Below are positions 34,851 through 47,131 of a DNA stretch of 64,000 bases, piece after piece. The translations under genes were made by a program, and so were the position numbers. The notes beneath the pieces were generated by a model that saw only the letters and a program-made list of their open reading frames with translations, was not told the DNA's origin and did no database searches. Positions within the stretch are counted from its first letter, which is position 1. Every line of letters starts with the position of its first letter. The stretch comes from Flavobacteriaceae bacterium HL-DH10. GTDB taxonomy: Bacteria > Bacteroidota > Bacteroidia > Flavobacteriales > Flavobacteriaceae. Location of the stretch: NCBI GenBank assembly GCA_031826515.1, contig CP134536.1, positions 2,858,501 to 2,922,500 on the forward strand, given 5' to 3'.

Positions 34851-36278
34851 TTAAACAGTAAGTTTTTTAGATATATCTTCAACATATTTTCTAAATTGTT
34901 TATCTGTTGACGATAAGTTGTCTACCGTTTTACAAGCATGCAAAACAGTGGCATGATCTCGTTTTCCTATTTGCGAACCAATGCTAGCTAAAGATGCTTT
35001 TGTGAATTTTTTCGCAAAAAACATGGCTAACTGTCTGGCCTGAACAATATGGCGTTTTCTAGTTTTAGATTGCAGTGTGTCGATATCCATTTGAAAATAA
35101 TCAGACACTACTTTTTGTATGTAATCAATAGAAACTTCGCGTTTTGTGTTTTTTACAAATTTCTCAACAATGAGTCTCGCTAAATCAATAGTGATTTCTT
35201 TTTTATTGAATGACGATTGAGCGATTAAAGATATAATAGCACCTTCTAACTCACGAACATTTGTTTTTATGTTTTTTGCGACATACTCAATTATATCTTC
35301 AGGCATTTCAACGCCATCACGATATAATTTGTTCTTTAAAATGGAAACTCTAGTCTCAAAATCTGGGTTTTGTAATTCGGCAGAAAGTCCCCATTTAAAA
35401 CGAGATAGTAAGCGTTGCTCAATATCTTGCATATCAACAGGTGCTTTGTCACTTGTTAAAATAACTTGTTTACCGTTTTGATGTAAATGATTGAAAATAT
35501 GGAAGAATACATCCTGTGTACCTGTTTTCCCAGAAAGGAATTGTACATCATCAATAATTAATACATCTATTATTTGATAGAAGTGAATAAAATCATTTCT
35601 ATTATTTTTCTTTACAGAGTCTATATATTGCTGAGTAAATTTTTCAGCAGAAATATATAAAACGGTTTTTTCTGGGTATTTGTCTTTTATGTCAACCCCA
35701 ATAGCATGTGCTAAATGCGTTTTTCCTAAACCAACACCTCCAAAAATTAATAACGGATTAAAAGATGTGCCCCCTGGTTTTGCTGCAACAGCTAAACCAG
35801 CACTACGTGCCAAACGGTTAGAGTCGCCTTCCAAAAAGTTATCAAAACTGTAATTAGGGTTAAGTTGAGACTCTATTTTTACATTTCTAATACCAGGAAT
35901 TACGAAAGGGTTTCTTAATTCGGGATTTTTATTATTTAATGGAATATCGACATCTTGCGATTTTAGACCACTTCTGTTAGAACTAGGGATTTTTTCTGTA
36001 AATGGTTGCTTATTACCATACGTGTTTTCCATTTTAATAATGTAAACAAGTTTAGCATTTTCTCCTAATTCTTTTGTGAGTGATACTTTAAGTATTTTTA
36101 CATAATGTTCTTCAAGCCATTCGTAAAAGAATTTACTTGGTACTTGAATACTCAAAGCTTTATCTGAAAGTTTAACTGCAACGATTGGTTCAAACCAAGT
36201 TTTGTATGCTTGCGGTTGGATGTTATCCTTTATAAATAATAAGCAATTATTCCATACCGATTGCGCAGTTACACTCAT
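34851..36278 (-). CDS. dnaA: Chromosomal replication initiator DnaA
   Basis: A 475-residue protein with all four domains: N-terminal DnaB-interacting domain (WNNCLLFIKDNIQPQAYKTW), a variable linker, AAA+ domain with Walker A GGVGLGKTHLAH and Walker B VLIIDDVQF, and domain IV with the DNA-binding signature KRDHATVLHACKTV. It melts the origin. No cluster of TTATCCACA-like boxes was seen in the flanking 186 bp, so oriC is not evident here. Confidence 0.97.
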   Translation of the reverse strand: MSVTAQSVWNNCLLFIKDNIQPQAYKTWFEPIVAVKLSDKALSIQVPSKFFYEWLEEHYVKILKVSLTKELGENAKLVYIIKMENTYGNKQPFTEKIPSSNRSGLKSQDVDIPLNNKNPELRNPFVIPGIRNVKIESQLNPNYSFDNFLEGDSNRLARSAGLAVAAKPGGTSFNPLLIFGGVGLGKTHLAHAIGVDIKDKYPEKTVLYISAEKFTQQYIDSVKKNNRNDFIHFYQIIDVLIIDDVQFLSGKTGTQDVFFHIFNHLHQNGKQVILTSDKAPVDMQDIEQRLLSRFKWGLSAELQNPDFETRVSILKNKLYRDGVEMPEDIIEYVAKNIKTNVRELEGAIISLIAQSSFNKKEITIDLARLIVEKFVKNTKREVSIDYIQKVVSDYFQMDIDTLQSKTRKRHIVQARQLAMFFAKKFTKASLASIGSQIGKRDHATVLHACKTVDNLSSTDKQFRKYVEDISKKLTV

Positions 36279-36464
36279 TGTTTAATTTTGTGATTTTTTG
36301 TTAGTTTGTTCTGGTAAAAAACTCGAATCTTTACCCCTTATTTTTGAGTGGCAAATATGTGAACAAAATTCTTAAAAAAAAAATGAAATGTCATTGAATT
36401 TCTGGAAAATTTTCACCATGTTTAACCTCTTGCCGAAGCTACAAAAAAATATTTTAAAAACCTT

Positions 36465-36863
36465 ATGAAAATCGACGAAATACAAATTAGAGTGAGATAT
36501 GGTGAAACAGATCAGATGGGTGTAGTATATCATGGGAATTACGCATTATATCTTGAAATGGGAAGAATTGAATGGCTACGGAAGTTGGGAGTTTCTTATA
36601 AAGATATGGAAAAAAATGGTGTTATGTTACCAGTTGTTTCTTTAAATATAAACTATAAAAAATCAGTAGGTTATGATGATGTAATTAATGTAAAAACTCA
36701 ACTAAAAAAAGTGCCTACTGCTAAGATTGAATTTGAATATGAAATCACTAATGAAGAAGGTGAAATTTTAACAACAGCAAGTACTGTTTTGGTTTTTATT
36801 GATATGAAAACAAACAAGCCAACTAGAGCTCCTAAGTATATTTTAGACGCTATTAAGAATTAA
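36465..36863 (+). CDS. Acyl-CoA thioesterase, YbgC/4HBT family
   Basis: A 132-residue single hot-dog domain. The motif GETDQMGVVYHGNYALYLEMGR contains the catalytic Asp region (TDQMGVVYHGNY) typical of YbgC and 4-hydroxybenzoyl-CoA thioesterases. It hydrolyses acyl-CoA thioesters; chain preference is unknown. Divergent from dnaA; its 3' end overlaps the convergent yigZ-like gene by 11 bp. Confidence 0.9.
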   Translation: MKIDEIQIRVRYGETDQMGVVYHGNYALYLEMGRIEWLRKLGVSYKDMEKNGVMLPVVSLNINYKKSVGYDDVINVKTQLKKVPTAKIEFEYEITNEEGEILTTASTVLVFIDMKTNKPTRAPKYILDAIKN

Positions 36864-37473
36864 TATAAATTTCTTTTATTTTTATTTCGAAAAGGTGATT
36901 GAACGTTTCAAAAACAAATTCTGCATCTTTTTTTCTTACAGAAATTGTTATTTGACAATCCATTTCTAGTTTTTGATTAATGATATTCAATTTTTTTTCT
37001 TTTATAATACGCATTACTGTATTCATGTTTTTGTAATCGAATATTATAAGGTAATCTATGTTGATTGTTTTTTCGATAATAGTTGAAGCTTCTAATACCA
37101 TTTGAGCAGCTGTTCTGTACGCATTTATTAATCCGCCAACACCTAATTTTACGCCACCAAAATAACGTACAACTACAATTAAAACATTGGTAACTCCAAA
37201 AGATTGTATCTGTCCGTAAATTGGCATACCTGCGCTATTGCTTGGTTCTCCGTCATCGTTAGCTCGGTATGTTATAGTTTCGGTGCCTAATTGGTAGGCG
37301 TAACACCAATGTCTAGCTGCGTGGTGTTCTTTTTTTAAAGATTCAATATGATGCTTTACGGAGTCTTCATTTAAAACAGGGAAAAGATAACCGAAAAACT
37401 TGCTGTTTTTATCTTTAAACAGAACAGGTTCTGTAGCTGTTTCAATGGTTTTGTATGTATCGTTTTCAGTCAA
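36853..37473 (-). CDS. IMPACT/YigZ family protein
   Basis: A 206-residue protein with the UPF0029 N-terminal domain: KKEHHAARHWCYAYQLG, then RANDDGEPSNSAGMPIYGQI and VVRYFGGVKLGVGGLINAYR. A smaller ferredoxin-like C-terminal domain follows. Eukaryotic IMPACT regulates Gcn2; the bacterial role is not settled. It is the last gene of the LEA-like/ribD/HAD group. Confidence 0.92.
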   Translation of the reverse strand: MTENDTYKTIETATEPVLFKDKNSKFFGYLFPVLNEDSVKHHIESLKKEHHAARHWCYAYQLGTETITYRANDDGEPSNSAGMPIYGQIQSFGVTNVLIVVVRYFGGVKLGVGGLINAYRTAAQMVLEASTIIEKTINIDYLIIFDYKNMNTVMRIIKEKKLNIINQKLEMDCQITISVRKKDAEFVFETFNHLFEIKIKEIYINS

Positions 37474-37479
37474 AAAAGA

Positions 37480-38091
37480 TTAGAATAAATCACTTTTAAT
37501 TTTAAATATATCTGATATATCTTCAGTTTCAGGGTTAATATGCCACGTTTTTATTTTTATTGTATTGGCTGTGTCTATATTGTTTTGATTATCATCAATA
37601 AATAAGCATTCATCTGCTTTTAAATTGTTTTCATCTAAGACAAATTCAAAAATATCTTTATTTGGTTTTCTTAATTGAATTTCTTGTGATAAGTAAAACG
37701 CATTAAAACAATTTTTAAACTCATTATAAAATGGCACGTTTTCTTTAACCCAATTAATATGAAGTTCGTTGGTGTTGCTTAATAAAACAAGTTTGTATTT
37801 GTTAGAGGCTTTTAGTGTTTTTAAAAAATCTAATCGGTGTTCAGGGAAATCTTTGAGCATAAAATTCCATAAATCAATCAATTCTTCTTTTGAAAGCATC
37901 GGAAAGTTTTCAGAATAAAAATCTATAAATTCATTTGTTGAAATTAATCCTTGTTCGTAAAAGCTGTTAAAAGCAATCATTTCTTCTGAAAAGACTTCAA
38001 TATTTAAGGCTTCTAGCATTTTGTTTGTTGCACCTTCAATATCTAAATTGATAAATACATTGCCAAAATCGAAAATAATTGTTTTAATCAT
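37480..38091 (-). CDS. HAD-superfamily hydrolase
   Basis: A 203-residue HAD phosphatase-like protein. Motif I is IIFDFGNVFINLD, where the second catalytic Asp of DxD is an Asn (DFGNV), as in the YihX/epoxide-hydrolase-N-like subfamily. Motif II is VLLSNTNE and motif IV ECLFIDDNQNNID. The substrate is unknown. It overlaps ribD by 8 bp and precedes the yigZ-like gene by 6 bp. Confidence 0.88.
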   Translation of the reverse strand: MIKTIIFDFGNVFINLDIEGATNKMLEALNIEVFSEEMIAFNSFYEQGLISTNEFIDFYSENFPMLSKEELIDLWNFMLKDFPEHRLDFLKTLKASNKYKLVLLSNTNELHINWVKENVPFYNEFKNCFNAFYLSQEIQLRKPNKDIFEFVLDENNLKADECLFIDDNQNNIDTANTIKIKTWHINPETEDISDIFKIKSDLF

Positions 38092-39091
38092 TTGTATAAG
38101 TTTTAAGATAATCAGTCATGATATTTTTTTCTGAAATTAATTGTCCAGAAAATTTAGGAGCTTTGATGCCTTTTTCAAATTTAATTGACCCAGTAAAAAC
38201 GCGCGCTTCATCCCATAGGTTTTCATCTATAAAGGTTTGTAGTGTTTTTGCACCTCCTTCAATAATTACAGAGTTTATGTTTTTTTTAAATAAAACCTCG
38301 CAAATTTGTTGTGCTAGGTGCTTTGAGAAATCTATATTGTTTTGTGAAATAGTAATAGTTTCAGCGGCATCATTAAAAATGGAATAATTATTATTTGATA
38401 GCTTATGTGTTTTGTCAATGACAACACGTACTGGGTTTTCTCCTGTCCAATCTCTGGCTGTTAAACTAGGATTGTCTTGTAAAACCGTATTGGTGCCAAC
38501 TAAAATAGCTTGTTCTTCGGTGCGCCATTTATGAACTAGTTGTCTCGAAAACACATTGGTTATCCAAACTGGTTTTCGTTCATTTTTAGATTCAGGAGCT
38601 ATAAACCCATCCGAACTTTCAGCCCATTTTAAAATAATGTAAGGTCGTTTTTTGTTGTGAAATGTAAAAAAACGTTTGTGGTGTTTTTTACATTCATTTT
38701 CTAAAACGCCAACAATAACATTGCATCCTGCATTTTTTAGTTTTTCAATTCCTTTACCAGCAACTTGTAAATTATCATCCATACAGCCAATAACCACATT
38801 TGGTATTTGATGCTTAATTATTAAATCGCTACAAGGTGGTGTTTTGCCAAAGTGAGCGCAAGGTTCTAAGGTTACATAAATGGTTGCTTCTTTTAAAAGC
38901 GATTTGTCTTTTGCATTTTTTATAGCATTTACTTCGGCGTGGTTACCTCCATAGGCACTTGTGTAACCTTCGCTGATAATAATATTGTTGTGTACAACGA
39001 CACTGCCAACCATAGGATTGGGTCTTGTGCTTCCTAAACCATTTTTAGCAATTTCCAGGCAACGTTTTATGTAAGTTTCGTGGTGCGACAA
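38084..39091 (-). CDS. ribD: Bifunctional riboflavin biosynthesis deaminase/reductase RibD
   Basis: A 335-residue protein. The N-terminal deaminase (about residues 1-145) has zinc-site motifs NHAEVNAI and PCAHFGKTPPC. The C-terminal reductase (about 150-335) has LKWAESSDGF, RTEEQAILVGTNTVLQDNPSL and a late EGGAKTLQTFI. It performs the second and third steps of riboflavin synthesis. No FMN riboswitch is visible; the gene follows the LEA-like gene by 6 bp. Confidence 0.95.
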   Translation of the reverse strand: MSHHETYIKRCLEIAKNGLGSTRPNPMVGSVVVHNNIIISEGYTSAYGGNHAEVNAIKNAKDKSLLKEATIYVTLEPCAHFGKTPPCSDLIIKHQIPNVVIGCMDDNLQVAGKGIEKLKNAGCNVIVGVLENECKKHHKRFFTFHNKKRPYIILKWAESSDGFIAPESKNERKPVWITNVFSRQLVHKWRTEEQAILVGTNTVLQDNPSLTARDWTGENPVRVVIDKTHKLSNNNYSIFNDAAETITISQNNIDFSKHLAQQICEVLFKKNINSVIIEGGAKTLQTFIDENLWDEARVFTGSIKFEKGIKAPKFSGQLISEKNIMTDYLKTYTND

Positions 39092-39097
39092 TGTTTA

Positions 39098-39580
39098 TTA
39101 TTTAATTTTTATAGTTTCAGTTTCGTCAACATGATATCGGTATGAAAATCCAAAAACTTTATAAATGATATCGCCTTTGTATTGTACTTTAAATTTTTTA
39201 CTGAATAAACTTCCTATTAAACCACTTAGATTTTTATTGCTAAAAATACTGTCGGTTGGAATGTTCGCTTTTAACGGAATTGAAAATTCTTTTTTAGCAG
39301 GTACATTGAAGTTTTTTGTAGAAACTGAAGTCATTTCATTGTCATTCACATAAATTTTTATTTCGTCAGTTTTTAATTCACCACCAATGTCATTGGGGTT
39401 TAGAAAATAAGCATCAGCATGAAGCGTTATGTTTTTTGATGTAGATTCTGAAACTTTAATATTACCAACGTTTATAAATTGAGGTTTTTCTTTAACCGTA
39501 CAGTTAAAAAAAAGACTTGATATTGTTGATAAAATTATAAGTCGTTTTATCTTGTGTTTTTTAGATTTAAGTATCTTCAC
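39098..39580 (-). CDS. LEA type 2-like lipoprotein
   Basis: A 160-residue protein with a long basic N terminus followed by a lipobox (SSLFFNCTVKE). The rest is one beta-sandwich of the LEA14/WHy type (ISVSESTSKNITLHADAYFLNP region, KEFSIPLKANIPTDSIF). Such domains are found in plant desiccation proteins; in Bacteroidota they are common envelope lipoproteins of unknown role. It is first in a minus-strand group with ribD. Confidence 0.75.
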   Translation of the reverse strand: MKILKSKKHKIKRLIILSTISSLFFNCTVKEKPQFINVGNIKVSESTSKNITLHADAYFLNPNDIGGELKTDEIKIYVNDNEMTSVSTKNFNVPAKKEFSIPLKANIPTDSIFSNKNLSGLIGSLFSKKFKVQYKGDIIYKVFGFSYRYHVDETETIKIK

Positions 39581-39693
39581 TTGCGTAAAATTAGCATTTT
39601 TTAGAGTTAGTAAAGATACTATAGTTATTCGAAAAACTAAGTTTACATAAAATCAAAATAGAAGTTGTTGTTTTAGGGTATTTGAAACATCCA

Positions 39694-39748
39694 TGACTAA
39701 AAATTAGTCATATAAAGACATAATTACACTAGAGCTCTATCTAGCTCT
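39694..39748. promoter_or_regulatory. Two hairpins upstream of prmC
   Basis: TGACTAA-AAA-TTAGTCA (39694-39710) and AGAGCT-CTATCT-AGCTCT (39731-39748) are two perfect dyads in tandem, 26 bp before the prmC ATG. Neither ends in a T-run. They may be operators or leader hairpins. Confidence 0.35.
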
Positions 39749-39773
39749 TAGAAGCAGCAATAGAAATAAGCAT

Positions 39774-42628
<2,855 letters not shown>

Positions 42629-42683
42629 ATCAAAAAAAAATCGATAAAAAGTATATTTTCCCCGCCTAATTGTTAATTTTTTT

Positions 42684-42691
42684 TATATTTG
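42684..42691 (+). promoter_or_regulatory. -7 promoter element for the 42715 membrane-protein gene
   Basis: TATATTTG fits TAnnTTTG and ends 23 nt before the ATG. No TTG at the usual spacing. Confidence 0.42.
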
Positions 42692-42714
42692 TGCATTAAC
42701 CTTAAATAGATGTT

Positions 42715-43428
42715 ATGTACAAGTCAAGAATCTTGGTGGGTTTATTAGTGCTATTTTATATAGTATTTGTGTTTTTTCAATTAAAAGGTAATTTAACATT
42801 AGCTGAAAATTTTGATGCATTACTAGTACCAACAATTACTTTAGCTTATTTTTTGTTTGTTAAGCGTAAAACTTTATTTTTCTCACTCTTTTTAATCTTA
42901 TTTTCTATTTCAGATTTAATGGTTTTAATCGATGATTATATTCCTTATAAGATTGATTATTTTGTAGGGAATGCGCTGTATATCTTAGCTTATGTTTCTT
43001 TGTTTCTTAAAATTTGCAAATCCATAAGCATAATTCATGTTCTTAAAAATTTTAAAATACATTTAATTGTTTTAATAGCGTTAAGTTTTTATATTGTTTA
43101 TGTATTGCAGGTTATAATAGACCCTTATGTAAAAATGACAAACGAATATTATGTAGAGTTAGTTTATAATATTGTGATGCTAGTAACTTTATCAGCTTCT
43201 TTATTAAACTTTTTTTATCGAGATAATAACAAATCATTATACTTATTTATAGGAGTATTATGTATTGTTTTTTCTGAAGTCATATGGGTAGCATATACTT
43301 ATGTTGCAGAAAGAAATTTACTTAATATTATTTCAGGAACACTATCTCTTTTGGCTTTTTACTTTTTCTATAAACAATCTAAACTTGTAGATGAAGATAA
43401 AAAGGAAATAGTTATGGTAATAGAATAA
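42715..43428 (+). CDS. Polytopic membrane protein, YhhN-like
   Basis: A 237-residue protein with about eight evenly spaced hydrophobic helices and short loops. The general arrangement, including acidic residues in FSISDLMVLIDDY and a late SEVIWVAYTYV helix, resembles the YhhN/lysoplasmalogenase family, but the match is weak. No signal peptide. It is converging on the DoxX gene with 1 bp between the stops. Confidence 0.5.
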   Translation: MYKSRILVGLLVLFYIVFVFFQLKGNLTLAENFDALLVPTITLAYFLFVKRKTLFFSLFLILFSISDLMVLIDDYIPYKIDYFVGNALYILAYVSLFLKICKSISIIHVLKNFKIHLIVLIALSFYIVYVLQVIIDPYVKMTNEYYVELVYNIVMLVTLSASLLNFFYRDNNKSLYLFIGVLCIVFSEVIWVAYTYVAERNLLNIISGTLSLLAFYFFYKQSKLVDEDKKEIVMVIE

Positions 43429-43429
43429 C

Positions 43430-43813
43430 TTAATGTGATTTATTAATAAAAGGGATGTCTTTTTTGTAAATATAAAGTATCTTAAAAGCAAGTAAAAAGG
43501 TTACGATAGCTGTAGTAAACAAGATCCCATTATCATTATTTATCTCCATTCCCAAAATTGTTAAGTGCATTAATATAGCGCCTCCAATCACACTTAAAGT
43601 AAGTAGTGCGCCTAACCATACAGTTTTAGGAATAAGTAATAGGAGGCCCGCAATTAATTCTAAAATGCCAATTCCAATTCTTCCGTAAGGTTCTAAACCC
43701 ATTTTTTTAAAAATATAAACACTATCTGGATGCGCTGTGAATTTAAAACGTAATGTTTGAATAAGTATTGCTGCTACAATAATCCTAAGAATGAATGGGA
43801 TGTGTTTTTTCAT
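43430..43813 (-). CDS. DoxX-family membrane protein
   Basis: A 127-residue protein with four membrane helices and the DoxX-like pattern FKKMGLEPYGRIGIGILELIAGLLLLIPKTVW (helix 2). Members are linked to quinone redox or thiol stress, but no activity can be assigned here. It lies alone on the minus strand. Confidence 0.8.
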   Translation of the reverse strand: MKKHIPFILRIIVAAILIQTLRFKFTAHPDSVYIFKKMGLEPYGRIGIGILELIAGLLLLIPKTVWLGALLTLSVIGGAILMHLTILGMEINNDNGILFTTAIVTFLLAFKILYIYKKDIPFINKSH

Positions 43814-43883
43814 TTTTATAATGTTTAAAAGAGGTAAACATTATGTCGTTTCATATTCTAATAACTATCAGCTTAAATAAGAA

Positions 43884-44795
43884 TTACACAATTATAGACA
43901 CACCATTAGCTGATTTATTTTTATCTAAATCAAAATAGAAGTCTATTTTTCCGAGATTAATACCATAACATCCAACTTGATTCACTAATGTGTTTTTGCC
44001 TTCTAAGTTTTTTACAACGGTCGGTTTAGATAAAAAAGTATGTGTATGTCCTCCAATAATTAAGTCGATATCTTTAGTGACAGCAGCTAGTTTTAAGTCG
44101 CATATTTTGTTTGGTTTCTTTTCTTCATAATAACCTAAATGCGATAGACAAATTATTAAATCGCATTTTTCTTCTGTTTTTAAAATACGAGTCATGTCTT
44201 GAGTGATTTCAATAGGGTCTAAATACTTTGTTTCTTTACTCAATTCAGGGAGAACTAATCCGTTTAATTCAATACCTAAACCAAAAACGCCTATTTTAAT
44301 ACCGTTTTTCATGAAAATTTTATAAGGTTTAGTATGTGTGTTTAGTATGGTATTTGAAAAATCATAATTAGCCGTAACAAATTCAAAGTTTTTATGAGGA
44401 AATTGGGCAAATAGTCCATCAATCCCATTGTCAAAATCATGATTACCAATAGTAGCAGCATCGTATTTTAGCATGCTCATTAACTTAAATTCTAGTTCGC
44501 CACCATAATAGTTAAAGTAAGGTGTGCCTTGAAAAATATCACCAGCATCAAACAAAAGTGTGTGTGGGTTTTCTTTTCTAATAGATTCAATTAAAGTAGC
44601 ACGTCTAGCAACGCCACCTTTATTAGCGTATTTTCCATCTTCAAAAGTGTCAATATTACTATGTACATCATTAGTATGTAAAATAGTGATTTTTTTAGTT
44701 TTTGGAGATGTTGTAAACGACTGTAAACCAAAACTACCAAGAGTTATTAATGCGGTTCCAGCTGTTGCTTGTTGTAAAAAATCTCTACGTTTCAT
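43884..44795 (-). CDS. Metallophosphoesterase half of a split 5'-nucleotidase, Tat signal
   Basis: The 303-residue protein starts MKRRDFLQQATAG, a twin-arginine signal (RRDFLQ) with a hydrophobic stretch after it. The metallophosphoesterase core is complete: HTNDVHSN, LFDAGDIFQG, GNHDFDNG and GGHTHTF. The C-terminal substrate-binding domain of UshA-type nucleotidases is absent; it is encoded by the adjacent upstream gene. Export through Tat fits the tatC gene in this window. Confidence 0.88.
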   Translation of the reverse strand: MKRRDFLQQATAGTALITLGSFGLQSFTTSPKTKKITILHTNDVHSNIDTFEDGKYANKGGVARRATLIESIRKENPHTLLFDAGDIFQGTPYFNYYGGELEFKLMSMLKYDAATIGNHDFDNGIDGLFAQFPHKNFEFVTANYDFSNTILNTHTKPYKIFMKNGIKIGVFGLGIELNGLVLPELSKETKYLDPIEITQDMTRILKTEEKCDLIICLSHLGYYEEKKPNKICDLKLAAVTKDIDLIIGGHTHTFLSKPTVVKNLEGKNTLVNQVGCYGINLGKIDFYFDLDKNKSANGVSIIV

Positions 44796-44796
44796 T

Positions 44797-45558
44797 TTAA
44801 TTGGTAATTTGTATAAATCTGTCGTCTCTAATTGTTTTCAGGGTGTCAATTTTAATAAAATTATCAATTAAGGCATTTCTAACTTTATAATTTAAGATAT
44901 ATAAGCTGTCATTAGGTTTAAAAAAAGTCATATCATCACCACCATTATATAAATAATCATTACTGGCTACATAATAAACTTTGTCTGTTTCTACTTTACG
45001 TCCATTTATTGTGTAATCAATTAAATTAAAATTTTCATCAATAGATAGTTTCAGTTTTGATATTGGGTGCGCTTCTTTTGATTTAATTAAATAAGAAACA
45101 AGATTTTTAATTTGAGAACCTTTTAAGGCGACTACAACAATGCTGTTTTCAAAAGGCATTAATCGATAAGCTGTTTTAAATGTAATATTTCCTTTAGAAA
45201 TTGAAGAACGAATACTACCATAATTCAAAATTACCATGTCTATATTGTGACCTGTTCTCATTTTAAAAATAGGGTTGGCTTCATTAAAAATAGCATCGGC
45301 CATAAAGTTGCCAATAGCCGTATTAAATTCGCTATCAGTTTTTGAATAATCTTCTTTTGAATAGGCTAAAACGCTATCTAATTTTTTTTGAACATGTTCT
45401 CTATAGGGTTTAATAAAATCTTCAATTTCAGAATTAAGAGATAAAGAATCTGTAACAGGAATCTGTTTTCCTTCTATAGTTTTAAGGTGAAATGGTTCTT
45501 GTTTGCAACTGAAAAAAAATAAAATATTTAACAAAAAAAATAAATGTGTGAACCTCAT
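44797..45558 (-). CDS. 5'-nucleotidase C-terminal-domain lipoprotein
   Basis: A 253-residue protein with a lipoprotein signal (NILFFFSCKQE). It corresponds to the C-terminal substrate-binding half of UshA-like nucleotidases: SEFNTAIGNFMADAIF, DMVILNYGSIRSSI and VYYVASNDYLYNGGDDMTFF. On its own it has no metal centre. It lies 1 bp upstream of the metallophosphoesterase gene, so the pair probably forms one enzyme from two chains, hydrolysing nucleotides in the periplasm. Confidence 0.87.
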   Translation of the reverse strand: MRFTHLFFLLNILFFFSCKQEPFHLKTIEGKQIPVTDSLSLNSEIEDFIKPYREHVQKKLDSVLAYSKEDYSKTDSEFNTAIGNFMADAIFNEANPIFKMRTGHNIDMVILNYGSIRSSISKGNITFKTAYRLMPFENSIVVVALKGSQIKNLVSYLIKSKEAHPISKLKLSIDENFNLIDYTINGRKVETDKVYYVASNDYLYNGGDDMTFFKPNDSLYILNYKVRNALIDNFIKIDTLKTIRDDRFIQITN

Positions 45559-45590
45559 GTGTTAACCTTATGTTTTGAAAGTACTTTTGT

Positions 45591-45598
45591 TACCTTTG
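45591..45598 (+). promoter_or_regulatory. -7 promoter element for the 45617 gene
   Basis: TACCTTTG fits TAnnTTTG; a second match, TACTTTTG, is 9 bp upstream. The ATG is 18 nt after the first. Confidence 0.42.
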
Positions 45599-45616
45599 CG
45601 CAAAGTATAAAGGTAA

Positions 45617-46144
45617 ATGATTTTAAAAGGTTTTAAAGAAAAATCTAATAAAAAGTACTTAAACAAATTGTTATCTAAAAGACAAGTAAGTGTTACAGAT
45701 AGTAAGATTGAAAGCTTAGGTATTATCTTAAATATAGATGAAACTGATGGTTTTGAAAAGCTAAGGGATTTAGCTACTTGTTTAAAAATCAGACCAAATA
45801 AGTTGAAAATAATAGCCTTTTCTTCAAGTAAAACAAATGATTCAAATGCTTGGGAAGCCTGTTTCAATCCTAAAGATTTTGGTTGGAAAGGTGCTATTAA
45901 AAATATTGACTTACAGTCTTTTTTGGATATAAAATTTGATGCTTTAGTTAGTTTTTATGAAAAAGATGTTTTAGAACTCAAGACACTTACTGCTATGTCT
46001 AAAGCTAAATTTAAAGTGGGGCTTTTACAAGTAGATGAACGTTTAAATGATTTAATTATTAAAACGAGTATAAATGAATTTAATGTATTTAAAAAGGAGC
46101 TTTTTAAATACTTAACTATATTAAATAAAATTAAAAATGAATAG
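45617..46144 (+). CDS. Conserved hypothetical protein (DUF6913-like)
   Basis: A 175-residue soluble protein. Its position just before dapA and the segments [12 protein letters not shown] and [16 protein letters not shown] suggest the Bacteroidota DUF6913 family. No catalytic motif is visible. Its last codons overlap the dapA start by 8 bp, so the two genes are coupled. Confidence 0.6.
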   Translation: MILKGFKEKSNKKYLNKLLSKRQVSVTDSKIESLGIILNIDETDGFEKLRDLATCLKIRPNKLKIIAFSSSKTNDSNAWEACFNPKDFGWKGAIKNIDLQSFLDIKFDALVSFYEKDVLELKTLTAMSKAKFKVGLLQVDERLNDLIIKTSINEFNVFKKELFKYLTILNKIKNE

Positions 46145-47015
46145 TAAGTTTTTAGGAACTGGAGTTGCTTTGGTTACACCTTTTAAATCAGATTTAAGTG
46201 TAGATCATGAGGCATTGGCAAATATTGTAAATTATAATATTGATAATGGCACCGATTATCTTGTAATTTGTGGAACAACGGGAGAAAGTGTAACCATTAC
46301 TAAGCAAGAAAAAAAGGATGTTATAGCTACAATTTCTAAGGCTAATAAAGGTAGACTGCCAATGGTTCTTGGAATTGGAGGTAATAATACGATGGCTGTT
46401 ATTGAAGAAATTAGAACAACAGATTTAAGTAATATTGATGCAATTCTATCTGTTTCTCCATACTATAGCAAACCAACTCAAGAAGGAATTTATCAGCATT
46501 TTAAAGCCATTGCTGAAGTATCTCCAGTAGATATTATTTTGTATAATGTGCCTGGTCGTACCTCAAAAGGTATGGAAACAGGAACAACGTTAAGACTGGC
46601 TAACGACTTTGAAAACATTATAGCTGTAAAAGAGGCTGGTAACAATGTTTATAATTATTTACAATTAATAAAAAATAAACCCGAAGATTTTTTAGTGATT
46701 TCTGGAGATGACGATTTAGCGTTAGGAATTGTTTTAGCTGGAGGTGCAGGTGTTATATCGGTTATAGGGCAAGCATTCCCTAAAGAGTTTTCTGATATGA
46801 TACGTTTGGGGTTAAATGGAGAAGTTAAAGAAGCTTACAAACTTCATTATAGATTAGTTGATGTTATCGATTATATTTTTGAAGAAAATAATCCTGCGGG
46901 AATTAAAGCTGTTTTTGAAGCTTTAAACTTATGTAAAGACACGGTAAGATTACCTTTAGTACCAGCATCGAATCAATTAAAAGAAAAGATAGAAGATTTT
47001 GTAAATAAGTTTTAG
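46137..47015 (+). CDS. dapA: 4-hydroxy-tetrahydrodipicolinate synthase
   Basis: A 292-residue aldolase-type TIM barrel. The Schiff-base lysine is in [10 protein letters not shown]; the conserved Tyr is in [12 protein letters not shown]; the substrate motif is ICGTTGES. It condenses pyruvate with aspartate semialdehyde, the first committed step toward diaminopimelate and lysine. dapF lies elsewhere in the window. Confidence 0.96.
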   Translation: MNSKFLGTGVALVTPFKSDLSVDHEALANIVNYNIDNGTDYLVICGTTGESVTITKQEKKDVIATISKANKGRLPMVLGIGGNNTMAVIEEIRTTDLSNIDAILSVSPYYSKPTQEGIYQHFKAIAEVSPVDIILYNVPGRTSKGMETGTTLRLANDFENIIAVKEAGNNVYNYLQLIKNKPEDFLVISGDDDLALGIVLAGGAGVISVIGQAFPKEFSDMIRLGLNGEVKEAYKLHYRLVDVIDYIFEENNPAGIKAVFEALNLCKDTVRLPLVPASNQLKEKIEDFVNKF

Positions 47016-47106
47016 GATTGTTAAATATTACTTAAACCTGATGCTTGCTATGTTTAAGCAATTAATTTAGCATTAAAATATATTTTTAAAATCCATATTA
47101 ATAACT

Positions 47107-47114
47107 TAATTTTG
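47107..47114 (+). promoter_or_regulatory. -7 promoter element for bamD
   Basis: TAATTTTG fits TAnnTTTG and ends 17 nt before the bamD ATG. Confidence 0.48.
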
Positions 47115-47131
47115 CACCCTGTTTTATATTT

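Noticed and set aside
44560-44871. 103-codon ORF antisense to the metallophosphoesterase gene
   Set aside because: Overlaps the well-supported nucleotidase genes; composition is of a shadow frame.
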